NCBI GenBank assembly: GCA_965603725.1
Contig: CBFDEC010000015.1
Span: 4,577-68,576, forward strand
Source: JAGGSN01 sp965603725
GTDB taxonomy: Bacteria > Zixibacteria > MSB-5A5 > UBA10806 > 4484-95
DNA length: 64,000 bases
Direction: 5' to 3'
In this document: one piece after another, positions 17,155-26,552 of the stretch
Layout: every line of letters begins with the position of its first letter
How positions within the stretch are numbered: the first letter of the stretch is position 1
Program-made: the position numbers and the translations under genes
The notes under the pieces: generated by a model
Told to the model about the DNA's origin: nothing
The model's database searches: none
Seen by the model: the letters and a program-made list of their open reading frames with translations, nothing else

Positions 17155-17368
17155 CTTTTTTATTCTCCTGCCAAATATCGTTAAAACATCATGTTTGCCG
17201 GTACAGCGTCGCCATAGTTTCAACTTATTCAAGGTTATTCGGTTTGTAAGGGGAAAAATTGCGTACAAATAATAGGTGCTCGGCCATTTATATAATATTT
17301 AGCGTAAAAACCACTATAGAAAGATTTGCGGAATTTGTTATTATAATAAAATAACATAGAAATACTTC

Positions 17369-17397
17369 TTGACTAAAAATATTAAGATTTATAAATT
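17369..17397 (+). promoter_or_regulatory. Candidate promoter of the DUF3467 gene cluster
   Basis: TTGACT, 17 bases, TAAATT, 33 nt before the ATG at 17431. The hexamers match those in front of hppA and ftsE. Confidence 0.45.
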
Positions 17398-17430
17398 AAT
17401 TAAAAAATTAACCTCAATGGGAGAAGTATC

Positions 17431-17703
17431 ATGCCGGACGAACCAATAAGCATTCCAACAATATATTCAAATAGCGTCAAATTTGGACACAGCTTTTATG
17501 ATTTTTCAATGGTATTCGGAATTTCCGAAATGCCTCTTAAGCATGAGGGCAAAGAAAAAAATATAGTAAGCGCTTATGCAAGGATTGTTATGAGCCCTGC
17601 TCATTTTAAGCGATTTGTTGAAATTGCCAATGAAGTATTAGAAAATTACGAAAAAAGCCATGGAAAAATCCCAAAAGAAAAAGAAAAAAGTAAAAGAAAA
17701 TAG
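17431..17703 (+). CDS. DUF3467 family protein
   Basis: 90 residues. The middle matches DUF3467: IYSNSVKFGHSFYDFSMVFG, then AYARIVMSPAHFKRFVEIANEVLENYEK. The family is small, cytoplasmic and of unknown function. The C-terminus is very lysine-rich (KIPKEKEKSKRK). GGGAG precedes the ATG. It overlaps the next gene by 44 nt, so the three genes to 18279 are translated as a unit. Confidence 0.78.
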   Translation: MPDEPISIPTIYSNSVKFGHSFYDFSMVFGISEMPLKHEGKEKNIVSAYARIVMSPAHFKRFVEIANEVLENYEKSHGKIPKEKEKSKRK

Positions 17704-18049
17704 CACTGATTCTCCTGGTTTTTATTTTGAGGATACCGACTATGAGGGTAGAACTGTCTACCTTCCTCTTGGACGCTGGGAAAATAAAATATTGATTGTG
17801 CATCCAGATTTGGCCGGTTATGAAAATACGGTTAGACAAGTTGCAGTAGATCCCCAAATTGTGGCTTTTGAAGACGAAATTGGAGATTTAGAAATACATG
17901 CCAGCTATGATGTTGGAAAAGATATATATTCAAAAAAATGGCTTTGGCTGCCGATAAAATATAAAGGCAATGTTGGGAAAATATTATCAGCCCATTGGGT
18001 GACTGAAATTAAAAAGAAAATTATAAAAGTTACATGGCGAAAAAATTGA
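17660..18049 (+). CDS. Small unknown protein between DUF3467 and DUF2283
   Basis: 129 residues with a lysine-rich start and then a compact domain: YLPLGRWENKILIVHPDLAG, VRQVAVDPQIVAFEDE, YSKKWLWLPIKYKG, KILSAHWVTEIKKKIIKVTWRKN. The order (HPDL near the start, a P-x-x-V strand, a core beta-hairpin, then a late A-H-W/T strand with basic residues) resembles small RelE/barnase-EndoU-like nucleases found as toxins, but I cannot confirm a family. The start at 17660 lies inside the DUF3467 gene and has no clear Shine-Dalgarno sequence; coupled translation is likely. It overlaps the DUF2283 gene by 16 nt. Confidence 0.7.
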   Translation: MEKSQKKKKKVKENSTDSPGFYFEDTDYEGRTVYLPLGRWENKILIVHPDLAGYENTVRQVAVDPQIVAFEDEIGDLEIHASYDVGKDIYSKKWLWLPIKYKGNVGKILSAHWVTEIKKKIIKVTWRKN

Positions 18050-18279
18050 CTTTCATATACGATGAGGGTGTTGACATCCTTTATGCTTTCTTTGGAAAGC
18101 CTGAACATTCGATATATGATCCTATGGGGGAAGGCATATATTTACGAAAGGACCCAATTAGCGGTAATTATATAGGTTTTATGATTTTAGATTATGCCAA
18201 AAGATTTGAAAATAATCCCCCTTTAATACCAAATTTTGAAAATATAGGCATACCGCCATTGAATGAAATTTCAATATAA
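18034..18279 (+). CDS. DUF2283 family protein, possible antitoxin
   Basis: 81 residues with the DUF2283 pattern: LTFIYDEGVDILYAFFGKPE near the start, EGIYLRKDPISGNYIGFMIL in the middle. DUF2283 proteins are small and often sit next to RelE-like genes, where an antitoxin role is suspected. Here the partner would be the gene it overlaps by 16 nt. The ATG lies within the end of that gene and no separate promoter is seen, so the ratio of the two proteins would be set by translation. Confidence 0.75.
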   Translation: MAKKLTFIYDEGVDILYAFFGKPEHSIYDPMGEGIYLRKDPISGNYIGFMILDYAKRFENNPPLIPNFENIGIPPLNEISI

Positions 18280-18550
18280 AAATGGACCCGGAACGGCTAA
18301 GGCTCGATTAATTTTAAAAGCGAAGCCAATATAGGTTAAAGGTAGATTTTATTTCAAAACCCACCGGTTTTGCAACACCTGACGCCGGCAATCCATTTAT
18401 TTTCAATCAGTTAACGCTAATATCGCGAGCAAGCCGTTAACTCTTCTACTTTAATGTAGGGCGGGTTGTTGCTTGGCTAATCGACTTAATGAGCCATATG
18501 TATGTTTTCAATTACCGTTAGCACAAATTTTTGATAAAGCCCCTGATACT

Positions 18551-19680
<1,130 letters not shown>

Positions 19681-19684
<4 letters not shown>

Positions 19685-20664
19685 AAACTTTTCTGGTAAT
19701 TTAAACAGAGCTTTTCAATACGAGCGGCCACTTTCAGAGCGGACAGACCATCCTTGCCGGTAACCAGCGGCGGATGCTGCCCCTTGACCGCCTGGATAAA
19801 TGAATCGATTTCGCTTTGAAGGTTATCCGCCCGGGAGACCCTGATCTTATCTTTTACAATAACGCGGTCATCAGGAAGATTATATTTGGAGAACAGACCG
19901 GCTTTTTTTGCCTGCGCCGAATCTCTTTCAACAAGTGAATACGATTCAAGCTTAGCAGAGGCCAAATCCATCGAGATATAGCCGGATTTCTGAAAAACCC
20001 GCAGTTTACGCATCTCCTTAACTGAAATCCGGCTCGAGGTGATGTTGGCGACACAGCCAGTAGGAAAAGTCAATCGGGCGTTAACAATATCGTAAGTATC
20101 GGTTATAACCCCTACACCGGCGGCCTCTATAGAGGAAGGTTCCGAACCTGTCAAATCCAGAAGCAGGTCGATGTCATGAATCATCAAATCCAGGATTACC
20201 GCCACATCGTGTCCGCGTCCCTTAAAAGGCGCCAAGCGATGAGTCTCGATAAACCGGGGATTCCGGATTTTATCCCGTACCGCCCGGTAGACTGAGCTGA
20301 ACCTTTCGCTGTGTCCGATCTGCAGTATTGCATTATTATCCTCGGCCGCCCGCACAATCTTCTCCGCAGATTCGACATCGGTAGCGATCGGTTTTTCCAA
20401 AAGCATGGCAATGCCGTTTTTTAAAAATGGCAGAGAACTTTCGAGATGGTTCTTAGTGGGTACAGCTATCGACACCGCCTCAATCTTCCCCACGAAATCA
20501 TTAAGCGAATTGAAAACGCTACATTTGTGTTCGCGGGCAATCTTTCTGGCTTTTTCGGCAACAATATCAAAACAGCCAACAAGCTCGACCCCCGGCGAGG
20601 CAGACAGCTTGGCGGCATGAAAACTGCCCATATGGCCGCAGCCAACTAATCCGACCTTAATTAT
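19681..20664 (-). CDS. Gfo/Idh/MocA-family oxidoreductase between lpxA and lpxB, non-AUG start
   Basis: An NAD(P)-dependent sugar dehydrogenase by family, with NAD-binding VGLVGCGHMGSFHAAKL, then EAVSIAVPTKNHLESSLPFL, LLEKPIATDVESAEKI (catalytic EKP) and LDLMIHDIDLLLDL (the HD-type active-site motif). The first in-frame ATG (20631) would delete the first beta-strand and most of the glycine loop. No ATG, GTG or TTG occurs between it and the upstream stop at 20698. A GGAG lies 7 nt before ATA (20664) and 10 nt before ATT (20661), so translation probably starts at one of these. Placement suggests lipid A sugar modification, as for GnnA, which oxidises the 3-OH of UDP-GlcNAc; that is inference. 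Confidence 0.85.
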
Positions 20665-21434
20665 TTTACCACTCCTCTTTCTGACGCCCTGATGAAATCA
20701 ACCATCCGCCTGATTTCGGGTATCATTTCGATCTCCTGCTCAATTTTAGCCAGCGCTTCGGTGGTCTTAAGTTTCTTGCTTAGCAAATAACGAAATGCGT
20801 TTTTTAATTTCAAAATGACCTCATCGGGAAAACCGCGACGTTTTAGGCCTGTTGAATTTAGTCCCATGCATTTTAGAGGGTAACCGGCGGCCATACTGAA
20901 AGGGATAATATCCTGCGTAATTCGAAAGCCGCCGCCGATTATACTGTGTTCGCCGATAAGGCAGAACTGATGAATCACCGTGCCGCCGCCTAAAATTGCA
21001 TAGTCGCCGATTTCGACATGACCACCCATCTCGACGGTGTTGGCCAGGATAACGTTCGAACCGATTATGCAGTCATGGGCGGCGTGAGAATAAGCCATGA
21101 ACAAACAGTTGTCGCCGATTTCGGTCTTGCCATGAGCTATTGTGCCTCGGTTTAGAGTGACATACTCACGTATGGTGCAGTTGGCGCCAAGAACCAGTTC
21201 GGTCTTTTCACCGGCGAATTTGAGGTCCTGAGGCGGACCGGCGACTGCCGCGCCATGATAGATCTTGCAGCCGTGACCGATACGGGCGCCGGGCTTTATC
21301 GAAACATGCGAGTCGATCCAGATATTATCGCCGATTACAACATCATCCTCGATTATGGAATATGGGCCTACAGTGACGCTGCCGGGAATAAGTTCCGGGT
21401 TCGCTATTATTGCTGTTTTGTGAATGTTTGACAT
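20661..21434 (-). CDS. lpxA: UDP-N-acetylglucosamine O-acyltransferase
   Basis: First enzyme of lipid A synthesis; moves a hydroxyacyl chain from ACP to the 3-OH (or 3-NH2) of UDP-GlcNAc in the cytoplasm. 257 residues of left-handed beta-helix hexapeptide repeats, beginning HKTAIIANPELIPGSVTVGPYSIIEDDVVIG. Diagnostic stretches are GPPQDLKFAGEKTELVLG, REYVTLNRGT and MAYSHAAHDCIIG with the catalytic His. The helical C-terminal part follows GLKRRGFP. The stop TAA overlaps the proposed ATA start of the next gene. First gene of the lpxA-oxidoreductase-lpxB operon. Confidence 0.95.
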   Translation of the reverse strand: MSNIHKTAIIANPELIPGSVTVGPYSIIEDDVVIGDNIWIDSHVSIKPGARIGHGCKIYHGAAVAGPPQDLKFAGEKTELVLGANCTIREYVTLNRGTIAHGKTEIGDNCLFMAYSHAAHDCIIGSNVILANTVEMGGHVEIGDYAILGGGTVIHQFCLIGEHSIIGGGFRITQDIIPFSMAAGYPLKCMGLNSTGLKRRGFPDEVILKLKNAFRYLLSKKLKTTEALAKIEQEIEMIPEIRRMVDFIRASERGVVK

Positions 21435-21504
21435 GTTATTGCTCTAATTTACGGTTGATATTTTCTACACATTTCTTGTTACATTAAATATGTTTTTAAT
21501 ATGT

Positions 21505-21524
21505 GGGCGTATCGCAATACGCCC
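21505..21524. repeat. GGGCGTAT hairpin repeat B
   Basis: GGGCGTAT-CGCA-ATACGCCC, 8-bp perfect stem, between lpxA and the 3' end of the beta-helix gene. No strong T-run on the minus strand, so termination is possible but not clear. Confidence 0.55.
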
Positions 21525-21538
21525 CTACGCGTTATTTT

Positions 21539-22765
21539 CTATTTCCCTCGCGGCCCGCCGTACAGTCCAATGTCTGAGCGGCTGCCGTCGCGGTCGGTGA
21601 TTTCTAGGTCGCCGGTATCTATGCAGGGCGATCCCGGCTTCAAATGATAATCGTCTTCGTCTGTGAACATCGGATCGACCGAGATATTGCCGAACCTGTC
21701 TGTATAGTCCGGCATATTGCGGTACTCACCCTCGTTATTATTAAAGATGTTGTTGCACGATATGACGAAGTTTTTCGTATAACCGTAGTTTAAAAACCCC
21801 ACCCGCGGGCAGACCCACTCCTCACGCCAGCCGTTGTCGGTTACTATGTTGTTGGCAAAACGTCCGGCGCACTCATCCGACCAGATAGCCAGCCCGCAGT
21901 TGCCGTTTTTGATGACTACGTTATTAGTTGCATCCATATAAGCAGTACCGGTTACTATTATCCCCCAGCCGAGGTTGTCTGTTACAATATTATTTGAGAC
22001 AATTGCCCGGCTGGCGCCGAAAGTCCCGATGCCTTTCCAATAGTTGCTTATTGTATTGCGGTAGACCAGCGCTTTTGCATCCCAGGTGATTCCGATTCCG
22101 GCGCCCCTGCCGCCGTTAATATCGTTGTCGGCGATAACTGCCGTTGCTCCGCGGTACAGGGCAATACCATCCCAGCCGTTGTTGAAAAAACGGTTGCCGA
22201 TAATGAACAGCTCAGCTCCCTCACGGCCAAACACACCGCCTATACCGACGACTACCTCCTCCGGCCGATCGGTGTTGTCGGCAATCAAACAGTCGGTCAC
22301 CGTAACCCGGGAATACTTGGCCACAATTGCAGCGTTGGTGGCGTTGCCGTCAAGGTCGCGCTTGCCGCCGGTAATCTTCAGGCACATGATAGTTGAGTTG
22401 GGCGAATTCAAAAACAGTACGCCATAACCGGCTTTGGTGATAAGAACCGTCGAGTCGCCGGAGCCGATAATCACAAGACTTTTATTCTCGACTAAAAACC
22501 CGCGTGTGGCTGTGACTTCAGCTACATGGTTTTCACAGTTGCCGCAAAGAGTCTCAGGGAAAGAATGAGATTCCGCCTCGAAAATTCCGGGAGCTATCCG
22601 CAGAGTGTCGCCATCGGCAGCCTTATCGATTGCCGTTTGCAAATCATAATAATAACTGCCCTGAATGGCATCGCTTCCGAACCTGCTTTTATCATCGCCG
22701 ACGTAAATAACATCGGCGTAAGACATGATATAAGATAATAGAATAAGCAAAATAGCAATTCTCAT
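21539..22765 (-). CDS. Secreted right-handed beta-helix protein
   Basis: 408 residues. A signal peptide (MRIAILLILLSYIMSYA) is followed by the usual opening of this family (YYYDLQTAIDKAADGDTLRIAPGIFEA) and then about ten parallel beta-helix turns rich in Asn and Asp ladders (NDINGGRGAGIGI, NTISNYWKGIG, NNIVTDNLGWGIIV). The end reads DPMFTDEDDYHLKPGSPCIDTGD and GSRSDIGLYGGP, the tail typical of many environmental secreted helices. Such proteins bind or cleave polysaccharides; no lyase residues can be assigned. No FlgD-type tail is present. The ATG lies 6 nt after a good -10, so the mRNA may be leaderless. Confidence 0.83.
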   Translation of the reverse strand: MRIAILLILLSYIMSYADVIYVGDDKSRFGSDAIQGSYYYDLQTAIDKAADGDTLRIAPGIFEAESHSFPETLCGNCENHVAEVTATRGFLVENKSLVIIGSGDSTVLITKAGYGVLFLNSPNSTIMCLKITGGKRDLDGNATNAAIVAKYSRVTVTDCLIADNTDRPEEVVVGIGGVFGREGAELFIIGNRFFNNGWDGIALYRGATAVIADNDINGGRGAGIGITWDAKALVYRNTISNYWKGIGTFGASRAIVSNNIVTDNLGWGIIVTGTAYMDATNNVVIKNGNCGLAIWSDECAGRFANNIVTDNGWREEWVCPRVGFLNYGYTKNFVISCNNIFNNNEGEYRNMPDYTDRFGNISVDPMFTDEDDYHLKPGSPCIDTGDLEITDRDGSRSDIGLYGGPRGK

Positions 22766-22771
22766 ACATGA

Positions 22772-22800
22772 TATATATAGCTTTGCAAGCCAGCGGTCAA
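22772..22800 (-). promoter_or_regulatory. Promoter of the beta-helix gene, leaderless type
   Basis: TTGACC, 17 bases, TATATA, then 6 nt to the ATG at 22765. The same geometry is seen at ftsE and at 30881. No Shine-Dalgarno sequence can fit in this spacing. Confidence 0.6.
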
Positions 22801-22912
22801 TTTGTTTTTATTTGGGAGTTTCTTCGATTTATTTCTGAAGATGACTTATAATCGCATTATTCCATTAAACATCGGGTCACCAGTGCTGACGCTTTCGACG
22901 GAAAAAATTATG

Positions 22913-22985
22913 GTAGGTTGGGGGCTCGTCCCCCAACAGATTGCGGCCGGATAAATCCAATGGACACTGCGTGCCGACCGCCTAC
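22913..22985 (+). repeat. Dispersed intergenic repeat A, long copy
   Basis: Begins GTAGGTTGGGGGCTCGTCC and ends GCCGACCGCCTAC, with the 20-base middle part that is missing from 405-460. The spacer 22801-23030 holds no gene. Confidence 0.75.
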
Positions 22986-23030
22986 AACGGCCATGTGCGG
23001 CGACTTGACCGCACAAAATACTCCGCAAAT

Positions 23031-23061
23031 AAAAAAACAGGAGCGTATAGTAATACGCTCC
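23031..23061 (-). terminator. Rho-independent terminator of the Gld-type operon
   Basis: On the minus strand GGAGCGTAT-TACT-ATACGCTCC followed by TGTTTTTTT, 27 nt after the DUF4340 stop. Same stem family as repeat B. Confidence 0.85.
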
Positions 23062-23087
23062 CATAGAAATATTTCTGTATATTAGGC

Positions 23088-24089
23088 CTATTTTTTCTTA
23101 AATGGATTCACAAATATCGACTCGTAATTATATTTAGCCGCTTTGTAAATAAACGGTTTGCCTTCGACATTTGCATACAAGGCTTCAGCTGTAGTATCGG
23201 CGACAGCGCCAAAATGGATTTTCGTTGCCTGCCCGTCCCCGGTGGTAAAGCTGGCTGTATATTTCGGCTTGGTCAATCCATGCTCTGAAAGTATCTCGTT
23301 GCCGACAATTTCATTAGCGTTCAGCTTTGTAAGCCTGTCTAGGATTGTTTGAATATCTTTGTCCTCCAGGATTTTCCCCTTTTTCGGTTTGATTTGTTTC
23401 CAGACAGACTTTGGCGCCGATATGGTATCCTCTGGCGGCTCTTCTACTTTCTCAAATGAATATGTCATACGTTTGGCTTTAATCTCGATAGCGCTGACTG
23501 TGTTTTTATCGACATCGGTCATTATCATATCAGCCCATCTTTTGGCCGGCATTTTCTTAGCTGGCTCGGCGTCCCAGACCGCAAATCGTGAAAGGAAATT
23601 TTCGTTGGCTTTGTAAACGGTATCGGTGTTGTATTTGCGAATAAAACTCGACCTGGAAGCCTGGGGAACCCCTTTGCCTACCAGCAGGCGGGCAAAAATG
23701 GTTGAGTCGGGGCCTGAAAATTCAAGATGCAATGCGGTATTATCGGCGATCTCGAAATCGTCATGTAAATCAGCGTTGACAGACCGTATTTCTCCCTGAA
23801 GAGTGTTAATATCGGTGAGAAGCTTATCTATGTCGTTTTCTTTAGCCGGAGCATTAAAATATGAAGTAACCAGCCATATCCCGTCTTTTTTAGCAAAGGA
23901 CAATCCCGAATCGGGATAATCCTGTTTATAAACTTTTATTTGACTTACACTCGATGAATTAAAATCCGGGAAGATTTCAATTAAACTTTCACTAACGCTT
24001 TTCTTGCCGGGGCTTAGCTGCTGGATTACGTATATAACAATTAATACCGCTAATACAGCAACCAGAATAGTTAAATTTCTAGTTTTCAT
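23088..24089 (-). CDS. DUF4340 domain protein
   Basis: 333 residues. One N-terminal membrane helix (NLTILVAVLAVLIVIYVIQQL) anchors a periplasmic part with two DUF4340 repeats, each with the W-x-V pattern: FAKKDGIWLVTSYFNAPAKE and VWKQIKPKKGKILEDKDIQ, then LTKPKYTASFTTGDG and KIHFGAVADTT. The family almost always follows GldG-type ABC genes, as here, and is thought to form part of that transporter; its task is unknown. AAGGTGA precedes the ATG. It is separated by 9 nt from the permease fusion and closed by a terminator. Confidence 0.87.
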   Translation of the reverse strand: MKTRNLTILVAVLAVLIVIYVIQQLSPGKKSVSESLIEIFPDFNSSSVSQIKVYKQDYPDSGLSFAKKDGIWLVTSYFNAPAKENDIDKLLTDINTLQGEIRSVNADLHDDFEIADNTALHLEFSGPDSTIFARLLVGKGVPQASRSSFIRKYNTDTVYKANENFLSRFAVWDAEPAKKMPAKRWADMIMTDVDKNTVSAIEIKAKRMTYSFEKVEEPPEDTISAPKSVWKQIKPKKGKILEDKDIQTILDRLTKLNANEIVGNEILSEHGLTKPKYTASFTTGDGQATKIHFGAVADTTAEALYANVEGKPFIYKAAKYNYESIFVNPFKKK

Positions 24090-24098
24090 AAAGTCACC

Positions 24099-26552
24099 TT
24101 ATCCTGCTGATTGTTCAAGCAAACGCTGAAAAGTTTCCCGTCTCTGACGCCTCATCATGAACCGGGCAATCCCGATAGCGATAAGAACCAGCGGCACCAG
24201 TATTGTAACAAAGAATCTCCAGAACATCTTGCTGGCGGCGGAGGTTTCACCGATGAACCTCTGGGTCATCATTTTGGTGCGGACATTTATGAGATCATCG
24301 CCAAGAACGAGAGCGTCTACCGAGTTCAACATTAACAGCGCATTGCCGGCCGCTCCTAATATCCGGTCCGAAAACATTTCGCCGCTGCCGAAAAGAATCA
24401 ATCTGCCCGGCGCCTCAGCGATACTTTCAGGCTCGGAAACCGCGGCCATACTATCGGACTGACCCAGCCATTGCGGTGGCGGCGTATTCTTATAAACATT
24501 GGGGAATTGCCCTGTCACCATCAATGCCAGGGGTTTGGGACCAATAATTTCCTGTTTGCCGGGATCGATATCATTCGGTCGGATAGGAGAGCCCGTAAAC
24601 GGGATCAGCCAGGTTTTGGATGATGATTCAATCAGCAGGTTATAGCCCAGCCCCAGTTCGGCGAGCTTGGTCTCATCAATATCAAGACCGCTTCCCCAGA
24701 GATACAATAAACTGGATACTTTATTTGTAATCGAAACTTCTGGATTCATGCCCTGGTCGGTAACTTTGATCTGAATAGGCAATTTCACTGGTGTCTGGAC
24801 GGTTGTCTGGATAAAACCGCCGATTGTCTGACGTGTGGGAATCGAAAGAACCTCCTGGTTGGCGTCCATAAGGATATCATCATTTACTGTCAACCCGTAA
24901 TGTTCGAGAAGGTCGTTTACTGCGGGTCTGTATGGCGAGGGAGTTACCTGGATACCGGCGCCCCTCTGGGGAGCATAATTGAAGCCGTAATTCTGTACTC
25001 CCATGATAACCTTCTTACCGGAAACCAGCGCTTTGTTGATTTCATAACGCTGCCGGTCGGAAAGATTTTTAGGCGTAAGAACAATCAGCATATCAAAATC
25101 ATCGGGAAGCGGATCATCTTCGGTCATCTCCGTTCTGATTACATTATAATTTTCACTGCGCAAAACTTCGGCTATCTGCTGATACCTGTCTTCTTTTTCA
25201 GGAGGCATATCCTGCCCCATCTGCATCATCATCTGACGCATCCGGGGGTCCTGCTGGGAAATATCATAGGGCGCCATCAGAACCACCGTCGGCTTTTCTT
25301 CCATTGTCATACGGTATATTCTGGATAACAGTTCATATTCGAGGTTGAAAAGATTTTGAGGCACCACCTGTGGAATAATCTCCTCGGGCTTGTCTAAATA
25401 TGATACGCCAATCGTAGAATAGATTCTTTTTATTCCAAATGAGTCTCTTTCAATTGACCGGGCATCAAAAGGAAATATGCCTTTGTCCTCAAGAGTTTTC
25501 GTCATCTCAACGTCCTTGGTAGGATCAACTACCTCGAATTTAACCCGGTCGGACACGACCTCAAACTCCCGCAAAAGGTCGGCAACGTCCTGTTCGAGCG
25601 ATTTCATGGCCGCTGGCATCTTCTCTTTAGGTGAAACATAATAGCGGATCGTTATGGGAACATCTTTAAGCTTTTTCAATATGTTTTTCGAGGCAGAACT
25701 GACTGTATAGATATTTCCCTCGGTGAGATCAAACCGCCCAAGCTTCATATCGCCAACCACCAGGTTCAGCATGAAAATGACCGCCAGACTAATTGCGGCG
25801 TTGATGACGAATTTTTTATCAGCCATCCGGCGCACAACCTGTTCAACCGTTACAGCGTTCAGCCAGAGGAAGATAATGGTGTAAGAAATGAAGTACAGAA
25901 TATCTCGGATATCCAGCACCCCGCGTTCGATCGATGAAAAATGATTGGCGGTGCCGACTGAATTCATCAAAAGCGAACCCAGCCCGCCAAACCAGCTGTC
26001 GATAACAATAGCGATGTAGTCCGTTCCGATCATATAGAAAACGAAACAGCCGACCATACTTAAGATGAAAGCAATAATCTGATCTTTAAAGAGGCCCGAG
26101 ATAAATATCCCGATAGACAGGTAAAATGCTCCCAGAAGCGCCGCGCCGAAATAACCGCCGATAATCGGCCCTAAATCGGGGTTGCCCAGAAACATTATCA
26201 TTATGGGGATGACTATCGTGCCGGCTAAGGTGACCAGATAAAACAAAAAGCTGGCCAGGAACTTACCCAGCACAAGCTGACCGGCAGACATCGGAAATGA
26301 CTGCAGAAGCGCCATCGTGCCGCCCTTGGAATCCTCCGACCAGAGCCTCATTGTAATTGCCGGTATGAAGATTATCAGCGTTATAGGCAAAAGACCGAAA
26401 AAGCCGCGCATATCAGCGGTCCCGGCCAGGAAAAACGAGGTCATGAACAGGCCGCTGTTTACCGCCAGAAATACTATAATAAATATGTATGCTATCGGCG
26501 CGTTAAAATAGGCGGTAAATTCGCGATTGAATATTGTCTTAATATTACTCAT
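24099..26552 (-). CDS. ABC permease fused to GldG-like periplasmic domain
   Basis: 817 residues joining two proteins that are separate in Bacteroidetes. Residues 1-240 are an ABC-2 permease like GldF with six membrane helices (REFTAYFNAPIAYIFIIVFL, SFPMSAGQLVLGKFLASFLF). From 247 follows the GldG-like part: a helix, the opening GDMKLGRFDLTEGNIYTVS, then an ABC-type uncharacterised/IFT52-like fold with VDPTKDVEMTKTLEDKGI and MLIVLTPKNLSDRQRYEI, and a final helix near 785-805. It overlaps the ATPase gene by 4 nt (ATGA). The substrate is unknown; in Flavobacterium GldA/F/G are needed for gliding, but homologues are widespread in non-gliders. Confidence 0.88.
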   Translation of the reverse strand: MSNIKTIFNREFTAYFNAPIAYIFIIVFLAVNSGLFMTSFFLAGTADMRGFFGLLPITLIIFIPAITMRLWSEDSKGGTMALLQSFPMSAGQLVLGKFLASFLFYLVTLAGTIVIPIMIMFLGNPDLGPIIGGYFGAALLGAFYLSIGIFISGLFKDQIIAFILSMVGCFVFYMIGTDYIAIVIDSWFGGLGSLLMNSVGTANHFSSIERGVLDIRDILYFISYTIIFLWLNAVTVEQVVRRMADKKFVINAAISLAVIFMLNLVVGDMKLGRFDLTEGNIYTVSSASKNILKKLKDVPITIRYYVSPKEKMPAAMKSLEQDVADLLREFEVVSDRVKFEVVDPTKDVEMTKTLEDKGIFPFDARSIERDSFGIKRIYSTIGVSYLDKPEEIIPQVVPQNLFNLEYELLSRIYRMTMEEKPTVVLMAPYDISQQDPRMRQMMMQMGQDMPPEKEDRYQQIAEVLRSENYNVIRTEMTEDDPLPDDFDMLIVLTPKNLSDRQRYEINKALVSGKKVIMGVQNYGFNYAPQRGAGIQVTPSPYRPAVNDLLEHYGLTVNDDILMDANQEVLSIPTRQTIGGFIQTTVQTPVKLPIQIKVTDQGMNPEVSITNKVSSLLYLWGSGLDIDETKLAELGLGYNLLIESSSKTWLIPFTGSPIRPNDIDPGKQEIIGPKPLALMVTGQFPNVYKNTPPPQWLGQSDSMAAVSEPESIAEAPGRLILFGSGEMFSDRILGAAGNALLMLNSVDALVLGDDLINVRTKMMTQRFIGETSAASKMFWRFFVTILVPLVLIAIGIARFMMRRQRRETFQRLLEQSAG

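Noticed and set aside
17083..17268. 61-codon frame on the minus strand with an RRTRDSNPHGL-like string
   Set aside because: It is the antisense of tRNA-Ser, a frequent annotation artefact.
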